A stretch of 64,000 bases of DNA, taken from Trichobilharzia regenti. Taxonomy: Eukaryota > Platyhelminthes > Trematoda > Strigeidida > Schistosomatidae. The DNA lies in contig OX235265.1 of assembly GCA_944472135.2 (NCBI GenBank), forward strand, positions 42,319,459 through 42,383,458, in the 5' to 3' direction. Both the position numbers and the translations under genes were made by a program. This document shows positions 1 through 10,600 of this stretch, piece by piece; the first letter of the stretch is position 1; every line of letters starts with the position of its first letter. The notes beneath the pieces are model-generated. The model was not told the origin of the DNA and did no database searches. It saw nothing but the letters and a program-made list of their open reading frames with translations.

Positions 1-833
1 CAGACGATATAGTCCTTCCAGGCGAAGACGCTGACGAAATGCAGAGTCTTCTGAACACCTTGAGCTGTAATCTACGAATGTTTGGCATACGATTCGCTCC
101 CGCCAAATGCAAGATGATGTTACAGGACTGGACTACATCGACGCCTAGTTTAGAAATAGGAAGTGAAGTGGTAGAACACGTTGACCGCTTCACCTATTTG
201 AGAAGTACCATCAGCCAGTGCCAACGGGTTGATCTCTGACGAAATCTCAGCTGAGTACGGATACAGAGGGCTCGTTTCGCATTTGTTAGTTTACGCCGAC
301 TCTGGCGTAGACGAGATGTTCGACTATCGACCAAAAGGCGGGTGTACTGCTCATCAGTCCGCTCCGTCCTCCTTTATGGTTGTGAGACCTGGCCACTGAG
401 AGTGGAAGACATGAAAAGACTAGCTGTCTTTGATCATAGGTGCCTGCGCTCTATTTCCCGTGTAAAGTGGCATAATAAGGTGAGCAACATTGAAGTTAGG
501 CGTCGAGTGCTAGGTAAACAGGGGAAATCAATCGACGAAGTCGTGAAGCTACAAAGACTGAGATGGTTAAGACATGTGTTACGTATGCCAAGCCATCGCC
601 TTTCTCGACGAGCAATGTTAGCGGATATGGGGTCAGGTTGGAAAAAAGCTAGCGGCGGTCAAACAAAAACTTGGCACCAGTCAATGAATTCCACAACAGT
701 TAGTCTAAGCCACGTAGAAAGGTCTAGACTTCCAGGCTGGGGTCCTCGGGACGGTAAAAATCTATGGTTGGAAACAATTGGTGACATGGCTCAAAATCGT
801 TCTCAGTGGCGCAGATGCATCCACTCCTTGTGA
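1..833 (+). pseudogene. RTE-clade (SR2-like) retrotransposon, 3' part of reverse transcriptase
   Basis: This is the C-terminal part of an endonuclease/reverse-transcriptase polyprotein of a non-LTR retrotransposon. It is cut at its 5' side by the window edge. The frame reads through with one premature TGA at 237-239. Diagnostic blocks are a post-RT segment reading VLLYGCETWPLRVEDM, then FDHRCLRSISRVKW, and the terminal block LPGWGPRDGKNLWLETIGDM followed by SQWRRCIHSL and a stop at 831-833. Schistosome RTE elements of the SR2 type typically end this way. The YADD motif would lie left of the window. About 130 bp of T-rich sequence after the stop is probably 3' UTR. The copy is inactive because of the stop codon. 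Confidence 0.85.
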
Positions 834-961
834 CATATGATCTCCACCAATGAAACTGTTTTGTTTTTCTTTATTACTCCTTTGTCTCACACCTCTGCTC
901 ACTGTTTCTATTATGCTTTTCTTGTACTTTCTTCTCTTGCTTCGCGTGCTACCCGGAGTGT

Positions 962-1375
962 GGCGACTTGAACTGCCGCACATTTGTGTATAGTTCTATG
1001 TCGAAAACAGACAGAGACAGACTGGGCTACAAGTAAAAACGAAGCATTTCTGATGCAATAAGGTGCTATATAACCTAGCATAAAATCGTGCAGATTCAAG
1101 TAATACTTACTATCACAGACTAATACGGCTTGTTCACTGAAACGGCTGAATTCAGGGGTATGCTCTAGCATCACTTCAAATGCTATTGCATAATCTTCTA
1201 TGCATTGAAATCACGGTGTTTATGACACCATTAATCAGGCATCACCAAATAAATATTACCACAGAGTTTACAAAATTAAAAAGGGGTAAAGATTTATTTA
1301 AACCTTATAATATATAGTAACTCATATACCTCTTCTACATTTTTAAGGGTTGATTTGTTTTTCGAATTTAACCAC
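962..1375. other. No gene or repeat recognised
   Basis: A+T-rich sequence between the RTE tail and the SINE-2 copy. Open frames here are short and match nothing I recognise. Confidence 0.5.
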
Positions 1376-1545
1376 GGGTGGATATCAGTTAGAGAAACAC
1401 TGAAAACCAGTAGGGAGTACTGGATAGTTGTTTCATCCTAGTTTGGGAATCATCGGCAGCACGCACCCACCAAAGTTCGAACCCGGAACTTTCCAGTTAC
1501 AAGGCAAACTCATATACCATTCAGCCACCCGGACCTGAGTCAGTG
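1376..1545 (-). repeat. SINE-2 copy (tRNA-headed, hammerhead-bearing family)
   Basis: On the minus strand a degraded tRNA-like head (B box GGGTTCGAAC) is followed by GGTGGGTGCG, TCCCAAACTAGGATGAAAC and the family tail ending in TTCTCTAACTGATATC. The same order occurs at 20165-20395 and 53410-53665. The hammerhead core is decayed here: CTGATGA reads as CCGATGA and stem II is imperfect. Confidence 0.7.
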
Positions 1546-1644
1546 GCCCATGAATTCTATCATTTGGTATAAAAAAACCGTTATTATGAAATATTCACGA
1601 AAAATACCCATCCAGACATGAATATAAGAATAAAAATTCTAGCG

Positions 1645-2330
1645 AGGAGTCTCTTTTCGGTGAATTCATACACTTAGCTGTTCAATCGCATTTATATATC
1701 ATTATTTCGTGTGTGTGTGCGTGTGTGTTTATATTAGGATTGTCAAAGAAAAATAAAAAGTAAGTTGGGGTTATTGTGTACCTCAGTAAAGTGTTTCAAA
1801 AATGTAATGAATAATCAGATTGTAAGTAGGGAGAGGGGCGAAGATTGGTAAGTATTGACAAGGGTCACGTGATAGGGAAGACATCCAGAAAAATAGGATG
1901 TTAATGAAAGAGCATGGAGACAATGTTCAAAACAAATTATGTAATAGGTAGAAAGAGTAAATAAGGGGCTGGTTAAGAAAACAGATGTTACTAGGAATTC
2001 ACACATAAATTCGGAAAAAAGCATTATTACTAAAATAGTAGAACTTGGAATTATACCCAAGGTGGAAGGAGGTGGTGGGGAAGTTTCTTCTGTTTGCATA
2101 AATCTAGGTTTTCTATCCGGATTGCCAAGGTCTCAGCAATGCCAAGTATACAGAAGCTTATCATTTTCGGGAAGCTTACTCTTGACTTTGTAGATTTCCC
2201 TGGATGAATTATCCCTATATATTGAGTGACGGGTGCTGAGCATATGTTCAACTATAGCACTCCTTATTGATCCACTGCAACCTTTTCGTAGCCAAGCGGG
2301 ATAATGTTCTTCTACTCTTTAAGATAAAAC
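1645..2330 (-). pseudogene. Penelope-like element, endonuclease end and 3' UTR
   Basis: Translated on the minus strand with frame changes, 2041-2330 resembles the C-terminal GIY-YIG region of the PLE-B family at 51.5-54.7 kb. The end, roughly KPRFMQTEETSPPPPSTLG, lines up with KPELCVQKKLVQPLQLPWT there. The following 1745-2040 would be 3' UTR. At 1645-1735 lies the shared PLE tip motif (GAGTCTCTTTTCGGTGAATT, then a GTGT run). Reverse transcriptase is absent, so this is a severely 5'-truncated dead copy. The family call rests on pattern matching within this window. Confidence 0.65.
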
Positions 2331-2601
2331 ACACATCCAACGACCAATATATCTTGCTTCATAGATGCAAGTAAATTAATAGATGCACAAAAAACTTTTT
2401 GTTCTTATATAAACAAAATGTCTAGGTAAGAGGATAATAAAACTCTTTCCTGTCAAAAACACTTTAGTGTCAGTTTAATCTATCTAGCACCTCGAGAATT
2501 AGTCAGAAAATGAAAATTCTTTCAGTGTGTATAAAAAAAATGGCTCATTGCTACAGGCTCCTTCCGTCTTTCCCCCTCTCTGTCTCTCACTCTCTCTCTC
2601 C

Positions 2602-2605
<4 letters not shown>

Positions 2606-2639
<34 letters not shown>
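2606..2639. repeat. (TA)n microsatellite
   Basis: Uninterrupted TA dinucleotides preceded by a CT-rich tract. Confidence 0.95.
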
Positions 2640-2642
<3 letters not shown>

Positions 2643-2934
2643 ATGTAGGAATTACAATCTCTTTTATTCATATTAATAAGGTTCTAACTACTGAAACAAA
2701 ACAAAAAAACTCGGGGTGGAAATGTTTACCAGTATACATTTTGTTGATTTGAACAAGTTAAATTGAAAGAAACGGCAGACAGTTAGTCTGACATAATATT
2801 CAGACAGACCTAATTTCATACCCACTAAGACAGAGAATTATCCTTCTTTGATTAAATTAAAAACTACTACCAAATAGTTGTCTGTTTTCCGTTCCAGTCT
2901 ATGTTATTATTATTATAACTATTATTATTATTAT

Positions 2935-3291
2935 TGTAACGACAGAAAACAATGGCCAGGAAACAGATCGTTTATTGAGAAAATCAAGAGATATTTAAAT
3001 ATTTTTATGTACATTATTATTAGCGTTGTTGTTAGCAGAGAAATAACGTCTTCTGATTGATTGTTCTCTACTTCAAGGTTATTCTGTACTGCTTGTGACC
3101 GTTTCTTAGACAGTTCAATGATATATCTGCGAACCGTATCCGCCCACACTAAGTCTGCTGTGATTGGTTGGTGAATTCCCTAAGGCTAAGCCCTGTTATT
3201 GTTTTGTTCTCATTACCCCGATTCGGGAAGTAAACATTGACGTCAGTTGGTGTCTGCAATTTTGGCCTGTTCGCAGCCAGCTCTCACCACA
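2935..3291 (-). mobile_element. Solo LTR, family LTR-B
   Basis: The segment runs from TGTAACGACAG to CTCACCACA, so it has TG...CA ends. It matches the two halves of the LTR at 23813-24814 and is related to the LTR-A family at 27-28.5 kb. In LTR-A a polypurine tract fixes the sense strand as the one starting TGTGGTGAG, which makes this copy minus-sense. No internal region is attached. The insertion lies in an (ATT)n tract; the flanking 4 bp (TTAT and CTAT) agree at three positions only. Confidence 0.75.
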
Positions 3292-3582
3292 CTATTATTA
3301 TGATTAGGCGAATCTAAAATTTAAAAGTTATTAGCTGCAAATCTGCTTCGCTTATATAATCTCTCCTTTTCAAGTAGTTATTGTAATTTATATTACATAA
3401 TTAATTGTCCGGTGTTCTGTCAAACAGCTATAAATTAGCAAATGAAAACGTTTTAACAAATATTTAAGTTCATTTTGAATAAGGTATTTAAAAGGCGAAT
3501 TCCACGAGATGATACCGCCGTTTCGTAGTTTCTCCATGATCGCTTTACAACTAATATGGTTACAAATAATAAAATAAAATGC

Positions 3583-4768
3583 ATAACAATTATTCAGCTA
3601 CAAAAACAAAAGAACATACATACTAATTACGAATCATATTTTTAAATAGATCAAGTAGTCCATGGTAGGTGAAGGCTGAAGTCCATTGTTCTCTGTACAC
3701 ATAGTTTAGGATGTATGTGATTAATCAAAAGTGCCTCCATCACCTTTAATTATCTTGAATTACAGTAATGTGAAATAATTGTGAAGCAGTCAATAATATT
3801 GATTTTGTGATTTGACATTAATAAGTGCTTTGAAATGGATGGATGGATGATGATGGATTTCTATTGAGATTATTTACATTGGGATTTTTTACGTGTTTTA
3901 ATAACCATTTTGGAACATGTTCTTTTCGATGACATAGGAACATTCGCAAACAGACATGAAGTGGACAATATCTTCATTTCCTATTCAGTGTAAACGTTCC
4001 CTAGTGAAATGTTTGTTTTCAAGTGCCTGTAAAGTATGCACGAGCAACACACTGATGGATGAGCATATATTTATTTTTATTAGCTAATGGTTATCTAGAA
4101 AACTTTTCACTTGTCACAGTAAAGACAAACGATATCTTGGAAAGACAGCTTCTGTACCAAAGAAAGCTATCTTTATTAACCTACCATTTAAGGGTTATCT
4201 AATTATGCTGTTGACAACCAGCTCAAAGACTTCTGTCAGCCACCAAGCGCACATTCAACACCACATCTCTTTCCCTCACATCTCTCACATTTTCGATCCC
4301 TGTAGCCATTATTAAAGGACAAAATACTGTGGACTCTACTCAAAACTGTATCTACATGTTCACTTGCAGTTGCGGTGACGCTTAAATAGGTAGAACGAAT
4401 ACAGTGTTCCAATGTCGTCGAAAGGAACAGATTCCAAAATGGTTATTAAAACACGTAAAAAATCCCAATGTAAATAATCTCAATAGAAATCCATCATCAT
4501 CCATCCATCCATTTCAAAGCACTTATTAATGTCAGATCACAAAATCAATATTATTGACTGCTTCACAATTATTTCACATAACTGTAATTCAAGATAATTA
4601 AAGGTGATGGAGGCACTTTTGATTAATCACATACATCCTAAACTATGTGTACAGAGAACAATGGACTTCAGCCTTCACCTACCATGGACTACTTGATCTA
4701 TTTAAAAATATGATTCGTAATTAGTATGTATGTTCTTTTGTTTTATATAACTGAGTAATTGTTATTAT
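3583..4768. repeat. Large inverted repeat (foldback) around a PLE fragment
   Basis: The arm at about 3583-3960 is an inverted copy of about 4390-4768. The two read nearly identically over more than 300 bp, including the stretch with the ATGGATGGATGGATGATG motif. The spacer of about 430 bp holds a plus-strand PLE fragment. The PLE endonuclease coding sequence runs into the right arm, so the left arm is an inverted duplicate of the PLE 3' end. I could not define target-site duplications because a SINE abuts the right side. Confidence 0.85.
4110..4440 (+). pseudogene. PLE linker plus start of GIY-YIG endonuclease
   Basis: In one plus-strand frame the sequence reads PKKAIFINLPFKG, which resembles the post-RT linker of the PLE at 52.8 kb (PKKTLYLNLNFKGDL). 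A second stretch reads LYMFTCSCGDA, stop, IGRT, which is the GIY-YIG entry (consensus FTCSCGA.YIGR). Stops and frame changes show it is dead. It sits in the spacer of the inverted repeat, and the coding match continues a few codons into the right arm (PKWLLKH). Confidence 0.65.
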
Positions 4769-4781
4769 TATTTTTTAAATA

Positions 4782-4978
4782 TATTTTTTCAAATTTTATT
4801 AAGACCTTATTCCATACAATAGTTTTGGCTCAACTATGGAATTTTCAGCACGTTAAATCGGTAGCCCAAATTTAGCAGGCCGACGATTGATATCAGGTGT
4901 GCGTTGGTGGGGGATCGAACCCCTGAACATGTGCATGGTCGGCGAGCGTCCTAACCGCTGTGCTGCCGACGCACAGTG
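4782..4978 (-). repeat. SINE-1 copy
   Basis: The tRNA-like head is at the right end (CACAGCGGTTAGGACGCTCG on the minus strand, B box GGGGATCGAACCCC on plus). The body has GGAATTTTCAGCACG and TCGGTAGCCCAAATTTAGC. It is the same family as 14041-14225, 22366-22556 and 34203-34353. Confidence 0.85.
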
Positions 4979-5426
4979 AATCATGCTAGTTGTAAAACGA
5001 TTGTAAAGAAACTGCGTAATGATATCATTTCATGAAATTTGTCTTCTAAATGCCTTATGAGACTAATCAAAACGACCGACTGTTTTAAATAAATTATTAC
5101 TTGATTCATTTTTCTAAAAGCAACGCTGAAAATAAGAAGCGGCCTATTTTGATTTACCTGGTTACCGTAATTTTCATCTAGCACAATCCACCCACTTTTC
5201 TCCTTTTCTTCTTGTTTTAATCTTTTAAATGATGTCTTTGGATCACAACATATACTCGCGTAAATTTTAATTGGCTTGAAAACCTACCATTATACAATAA
5301 AAAGAAGAAATGGAAAAAAATATGTCGTAAATCATTGACTGTTGTTTCAGCTAGGATGATATTATGTCATTTATGTACTGTGTTTAAACATAATTTACAT
5401 AATTAGATCAATATCAATACTATTAT
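4979..5426. other. No gene or repeat recognised
   Basis: A+T-rich sequence between SINE-1 and the 3' end of PLE-A. A 67-codon open frame here has no recognisable features. Confidence 0.5.
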
Positions 5427-5497
5427 TATTAATATAAGAATAAAACTTGTGCACTGTGGTAAAGTGTAATTCCATTATGCGTAAATTTTGTTTTGAT

Positions 5498-5560
5498 AAA
5501 GTCTCACAGTGTTATACAGTAATGTTTACTGATGACGTTTCGAGCACAATTTATTGCTCA
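5498..5560 (-). ncRNA. Conserved hairpin plus GAAACGTC motif at the PLE-A 3' end
   Basis: On the element sense strand the sequence forms a hairpin (GAGCA, 8-nt loop, TGCTC) followed directly by GAAACGTCATCAG. The diverged PLE at 34.5 kb has GAACA...TGTTC in the same place, a compensatory change that supports an RNA structure. A hairpin followed by GAAAC and GUC resembles the 3' half of a hammerhead ribozyme, and hammerheads are known in PLE pseudo-LTRs. However, no CTGATGA box is recognisable, so this is a candidate structure and not a called ribozyme. A second copy is at about 8136-8198. Confidence 0.45.
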
Positions 5561-5599
5561 TAATCATATCAAGGTAATCACACGACTTCCTAAATTCAT

Positions 5600-8113
5600 T
5601 TATATAGTTCCATTGTTTTTCTCTTGACTTTCACTTGATTTGATTGGTAGTAGTATTTTCCATATTTCAGGTATGAGTGACGAGTCATTCCTATTGCATG
5701 TGTTGGGTGTAGACTCGATGAACAAGGATTCAGTAATCAACCTCTCTCTCCACCTACCTAGATTACTTTTTAGAATTTTAACCCTCTCCCACCCTATTGT
5801 GTGGTTGTGTGTTAGCGCATGCATTGCAATTGCTGAGCTTTTTTCTAAATTACTTATCTTCTCGGGGTCAACCATTCTTACCTTAGCTAAATTCTTATGC
5901 TCTGACAATCTGACTACCCCTGACCTACTAGTTTGACCTATGTAGTTGACCTCACAGTCATTGCATGGTATTTTGTAAATAATATTATTTTGTCTAATTG
6001 GGTCAACTGGGTCCTTTAACCTACAGAGCTTGTCCCTGAGTGAGTTTGTAGGTTTAAATGCCACCCTAATTCCTATTTTATTCAGAATCCTACGTAGTGT
6101 CTCAGATGTCCCCTCTTTATATGGTATAACTGTGGATGACTTATATTCTTTCTTATTTATGTTATTATTACTAGTTTCACAATTATTTTTATTTTGTTTT
6201 TGGCCTTTAGTGATCTTCCTAATGAATTTTATAGGATAGTTATTCAACACCAACGCTTCTTCTATCTGTTTTAATTCATCATTTAGATCTTTTTTTGTGC
6301 TACTTAGTGCCACTGCTCGGTTTGTTAAACATTTAACTAAGCCTGCCTTAACAGTTAAAGGATGAGACGAATTAAAGTCTAAATATCTATTAGAATGCGT
6401 TGGTTTTCTATAAACACTAGTGTGTAGTTTGCCTTCTTCTATTCTTTTTATCTTACAATCTAACATAGCTAATTCTCCTTGTTCATTTTCTGATTCAAAT
6501 GTGAATTTTATTCCCTCAACTTGTGAGTTTATATGTGTCAAGAAGCTAGAGATGTGTTCTGTTTTTAGCACTGTGAAAGTGTCATCCACATATCTCCACC
6601 ATATTTTCGGAGTAGGGTTAAATGTATTGAGGGCACTATTTTCCCAGCTGTCCATAAATATGTCTGCTACGATAGGGGATATTGGTGATCCCATTGCTAC
6701 ACCTTCTGTTTGTCTATATATTTTGCCTTGGAACTTAAAGATAGTAGATGTGAGGCATAACTGAATTCCTAAAATAATTTCTTCAATGGACAGCTTTGTC
6801 CTATGACTGAGTTCCGGATCCGCAGTTAATTCTTTTTTAACTGCTTCTAAGGCCATATTAACTGGTATATTAGTATAAAGACTAGTTATATCAAAACTAA
6901 CCATTGTTTCATCATTCGCTAGTTGAATGTCATTTATTTTATTTTTCATCTCATATGAATTAGTTAATCTAGAGTTTGAACGATTTCTAATGGGGCATAG
7001 TATTAGAGCTAAGTGTTTTGATAGTTCATACGTGGGGGTATTTCTAAAATCTACTATTGGTCTTATGGGGTAACCTGGCTTATGTATTTTTATAGTACCA
7101 TATATTCTACTAGCATTATTAGTTTTAGGCATTAAATTAAACCATTTAGACTCACCCAGGGATGGCTTCATTCTGCGTATTAGTTCCGCTGTAGATTTCT
7201 TAACCTTATTCATTATTGTATCCACAGGCTTCTTAATTTCCTCATATGGACCCATTTGAATATGTTCAGTAACTTTTTTGATGTAGTCAGATTTATCCAA
7301 TACTACGGTGGCGTTTCCTTTGTCAGCTTTTGCGATGACAATGTTTTTATCCTGTTTAAGACTAATTAAAGCTTCCCTTTCCGATTTTGTTAAGTTTGAT
7401 TTTGTTTTCTTTTGATTTTTTAGTGTTAATGCACATTGTGCTCGAACCTCTTCTGCTGTAGTCTTATCTATTGAGTTTAGTGCTGCTTCTATGTTAGGAA
7501 TGACGTCCTCTGGTTTTAATTTATTAACTGTTACGTTAAAATTTAGTCCTTTTTCAAGTACTTTTATCTCATTAGAGTTTAGTTCCCTTGATGAGAGGTT
7601 GATCACCCACTTTGTTCTGTCGATAGAGGATGCAGCATTCATATCTGTTTCATTTGTTGTGTTCTTTTCTTCTATTAGTTTGTTGAATTTTTTGATTTGC
7701 GTGATTTTTGATTTTCTTAATGCGGATTCTCTAGCTTTGTTGGATGTTTCAACAACAATTATATAATCTTTGTCATTGATCATACATTTGAGTTTTTGTT
7801 TAAGTTTTTCAATTTGATTTCGTATATTATTTAGTTTTACAGTAACTCTATGTAATTCTTCTCTTAGACATAATTTACTGACATGTTCTGCGGCTGATGT
7901 TATTTTGTTTGAAGTAATTGGAGTACGTAGACGTAAATATTTTGGAATTATATGGCTTTTTAAACATCGACTGTTAAAAATCCGATGATTTGTAAATCTT
8001 GCTTCAGTTTGACTAAGTCGTGTGAGTTTGTTGATAAGCTTCCTAGTAGGAAGACCATATGTATCATTAATATAAGAATAAAACTTGTGCACTGTGGTAG
8101 AGTGTAATTCCAT
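5600..8113 (-). CDS. PLE reverse transcriptase with GIY-YIG endonuclease, 837 aa, intact
   Basis: This is the mobility protein of PLE-A. It copies element RNA into DNA and nicks the target. The lysine-rich N-terminal third is followed by the PLE-typical DKG motif (KADKGNATVV, about residue 263) and then RT motif A (FDITSLYTN, about 407), motif B (EGVAMGSPISP, about 470) and motif C (YVDD, 508-511). A linker of about 200 residues leads to the GIY-YIG domain: IIYKIPC (711-717), a CNDC zinc-binding pair (717 and 720), NYIGQT (723-728), a basic R-SEH segment, and a late Glu candidate in ESLFIES (about 795). No stop or frameshift is present, so it may be active. The ATG at 8113 lies inside the pseudo-LTR, so the first 16 residues are encoded by the repeated terminus. 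No upstream in-frame alternative is evident. Confidence 0.92.
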   Translation of the reverse strand: MELHSTTVHKFYSYINDTYGLPTRKLINKLTRLSQTEARFTNHRIFNSRCLKSHIIPKYLRLRTPITSNKITSAAEHVSKLCLREELHRVTVKLNNIRNQIEKLKQKLKCMINDKDYIIVVETSNKARESALRKSKITQIKKFNKLIEEKNTTNETDMNAASSIDRTKWVINLSSRELNSNEIKVLEKGLNFNVTVNKLKPEDVIPNIEAALNSIDKTTAEEVRAQCALTLKNQKKTKSNLTKSEREALISLKQDKNIVIAKADKGNATVVLDKSDYIKKVTEHIQMGPYEEIKKPVDTIMNKVKKSTAELIRRMKPSLGESKWFNLMPKTNNASRIYGTIKIHKPGYPIRPIVDFRNTPTYELSKHLALILCPIRNRSNSRLTNSYEMKNKINDIQLANDETMVSFDITSLYTNIPVNMALEAVKKELTADPELSHRTKLSIEEIILGIQLCLTSTIFKFQGKIYRQTEGVAMGSPISPIVADIFMDSWENSALNTFNPTPKIWWRYVDDTFTVLKTEHISSFLTHINSQVEGIKFTFESENEQGELAMLDCKIKRIEEGKLHTSVYRKPTHSNRYLDFNSSHPLTVKAGLVKCLTNRAVALSSTKKDLNDELKQIEEALVLNNYPIKFIRKITKGQKQNKNNCETSNNNINKKEYKSSTVIPYKEGTSETLRRILNKIGIRVAFKPTNSLRDKLCRLKDPVDPIRQNNIIYKIPCNDCEVNYIGQTSRSGVVRLSEHKNLAKVRMVDPEKISNLEKSSAIAMHALTHNHTIGWERVKILKSNLGRWRERLITESLFIESTPNTCNRNDSSLIPEIWKILLPIKSSESQEKNNGTI

Positions 8114-8237
8114 TATGGGTAAATTTTGTTTTGATAAAGTCTCACAGTGTTATACAGTAATGTTTACTGATGACGTTTCGAGCACAATTTATTGCTCATA
8201 ATCATATCAAGGTAATCACACGACTTCCTAAATTCAT
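8065..8237 (-). repeat. PLE-A pseudo-LTR, right direct copy
   Basis: Direct repeat of 5427-5599. It supplies the start codon and first 16 codons of the intact ORF (8113 downwards) and also serves as the 3' UTR of the truncated upstream copy. The hairpin and GAAACGTC motif is duplicated here. Confidence 0.88.
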
Positions 8238-9893
8238 TTATATAGTTCCATTGTTTTTCTCTTGACTTTCACTTGATTTGATTGGTAATAGTATTTTCCA
8301 TATTTCAGGTATGAGTGACGAGTCATTCCTATTGCATGTGTTGGGTGTAGACTCGATGAACAAGGATTCAGTAATCAACCTCTCTCTCCACCTACCTAGA
8401 TTACTTTTTAGAATTTTAACCCTCTCCCACCCTATTGTGTGGTTGTGTGTTAGCGCATGCATTGCAATTGCTGAGCTTTTTTCTAAATTACTTATCTTCT
8501 CGGGGTCAACCATTCTTACCTTAGCTAAATTTTTATGCTCTGACAATCTGACTACCCCTGACCTACTAGTTTGACCTATGTAGTTGACCTCACAGTCATT
8601 GCATGGTATTTTGTAAATAATATTATTTTGTCTAATTGGGTCAACTGGGTCCTTTAACCTACAGAGCTTGTCCCTGAGTGAGTTTGTAGGTTTAAATGCC
8701 ACCCTAATTCCTATTTTATTCAGAATCCTACGTAGTGTCTCAGATGTCCCCTCTTTATATGGTATAACTGTGGATGACTTATATTCTTTCTTATTTATGT
8801 TATTATTACTAGTTTCACAATTATTTTTATTTTGTTTTTGGCCTTTAGTGATCTTCCTAATGAATTTTATAGGATAGTTATTCAACACCAACGCTTCTTC
8901 TATCTGTTTTAATTCATCATTTAGATCTTTTTTTGTGCTACTTAGTGCCACTGCTCGGTTTGTTAAACATTTAACTAAGCCTGCCTTAACAGTTAAAGGA
9001 TGAGACGAATTAAAGTCTAAATATCTATTAGAATGCGTTGGTTTTCTATAAACACTAGTGTGTAGTTTGCCTTCTTCTATTCTTTTTATCTTACAATCTA
9101 ACATAGCTAATTCTCCTTGTTCATTTTCTGATTCAAATGTGAATTTTATTCCCTCAACTTGTGAGTTTATATGTGTCAAGAAGCTAGAGATGTGTTCTGT
9201 TTTTAGCACTGTGAAAGTGTCATCCACATATCTCCACCATATTTTCGGAGTAGGGTTAAATGTATTGAGGGCACTATTTTCCCAGCTGTCCATAAATATG
9301 TCTGCTACGATAGGGGATATTGGTGATCCCATTGCTACACCTTCTGTTTGTCTATATATTTTGCCTTGGAACTTAAAGATAGTAGATGTGAGGCATAACT
9401 GAATTCCTAAAATAATTTCTTCAATGGACAGCTTTGTCCTATGACTGAGTTCCGGATCCGCAGTTAATTCTTTTTTAACTGCTTCTAAGGCCATATTAAC
9501 TGGTATATTAGTATAAAGACTAGTTATATCAAAACTAACCATTGTTTCATCATTCGCTAGTTGAATGTCATTTATTTTATTTTTCATCTCATATGAATTA
9601 GTTAATCTAGAGTTTGAACGATTTCTAATGGGGCATAGTATTAGAGCTAAGTGTTTTGATAGTTCATACGTGGGGGTATTTCTAAAATCTACTATTGGTC
9701 TTATGGGGTAACCTGGCTTATGTATTTTTATAGTACCATATATTCTACTAGCATTATTAGTTTTAGGCATTAAATTAAACCATTTAGACTCACCCAGGGA
9801 TGGCTTCATTCTGCGTATTAGTTCCGCTGTAGATTTCTTAACCTTATTCATTATTGTATCCACAGGCTTCTTAATTTCCTCATATGGACCCAT
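8238..9893 (-). pseudogene. 5'-truncated second PLE-A copy (551 codons open)
   Basis: The frame is nearly identical to the last 551 residues of the intact PLE-A protein and starts at MGPYEEIKKP. It keeps RT motifs A, B and C and the whole GIY-YIG domain but lacks the N-terminal 286 residues, including the DKG motif. Identity with the lower copy ends abruptly at 9893 (CCCATT, then unrelated ATTATATGGG). This is a typical PLE 5' truncation by incomplete reverse transcription. The Met at its start is internal, so expression is not implied. Confidence 0.9.
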
Positions 9894-10439
9894 TATTATA
9901 TGGGAAATGTATCACTACGGATATTATTTACGAATCCATCAGAAAAAGTCGGTACAGGAATTTACTGAAGTCAATAACTTTTCAGAAGATAAATGTAAAA
10001 TACTGAGATTCCATAAACTGATAAACTTAACTGATAAATAGTATCTAATTATCTAAGTTTTCCATTGATGATACGTTTAAATTTATTGTTATCATTAAAG
10101 ATTTTAATGACTCAGACAAAGTCATGTTCTCATATGTTTATACAACAAGTGATCTAATAATTAGAAGTATCTCCACGACATCTGAAATGTTATTCCTGTT
10201 CGTATTATATTATATCTGAGGTTAATCTTTTTTAAGTTTAAGTTCTAAAGAAGCAAAGTTTGTCATATGGGATGTAACTGGTTGAATAATTCATCGAAAG
10301 ATCTCTAATCGATACTGGCTTCTTGATAAGAATTTGACTTAGACCTTCAGTTGCAATTTCTTCTCATTCCTCCCACTTCTAATGGACCATACACCTTCAG
10401 ATTCTAAGTTTTGATGTTTCAGTATCAGTGGTGTTTATT
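9894..10439. other. No gene or repeat recognised
   Basis: Unique-looking A+T-rich flank upstream of the truncated PLE-A copy. Nothing is supported on either strand. Confidence 0.5.
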
Positions 10440-10600
10440 TCACGGAGTAGGGTTACTAACTTCACCGCAAACCTTCGCTATTTCGGCTTACTACTAGCTT
10501 GAAGTGATTTAGGTGTGTCGGATGGGAATCGAATTCAGGCTTCCTACTTGGCTGGTGAATATTCTATCACTGAACTACCGTCATTCACCCACACCTGCCC
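10440..10600 (-). repeat. tRNA-headed SINE (SINE-5 type)
   Basis: On the minus strand, GTAGTTCAGTGATAGAATATT (A box) and GAATTCGATTCCCATCC (B box) form a tRNA-like head resembling tRNA-Gly. The body contains GTTAGTAACCCTACTCCGTG, the segment that other SINE-5 copies share with the RTE 5' end. Confidence 0.65.

Larger units (their letters stand above)
5427..8237 (-). mobile_element. Full-length Penelope-like element PLE-A with direct pseudo-LTRs
   Basis: A minus-sense element with one ORF (5600-8113) lies between two direct copies of about 173 bp (5427-5599 and 8065-8237). The right copy is at the same time the 3' end of a second, truncated element, so the two form a head-to-tail tandem with a period of 2,638 bp. 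Head-to-tail arrays with pseudo-LTRs are an established PLE habit. The copies differ at only a handful of positions (for example 5468/8106 and 5647/8285), so the duplication is recent. The left outer edge begins at ATTAATATAAG. Confidence 0.9.

Noticed and set aside
2935..3291. Promoter or gene in the 60-72-codon frames
   Set aside because: They lie within a solo LTR that is repeated at 23813-24814.
5640..9402. Plus-strand open frames of 69-114 codons opposite the two PLE-A copies
   Set aside because: They are antisense shadows of the PLE coding strand, duplicated because the PLE itself is duplicated.
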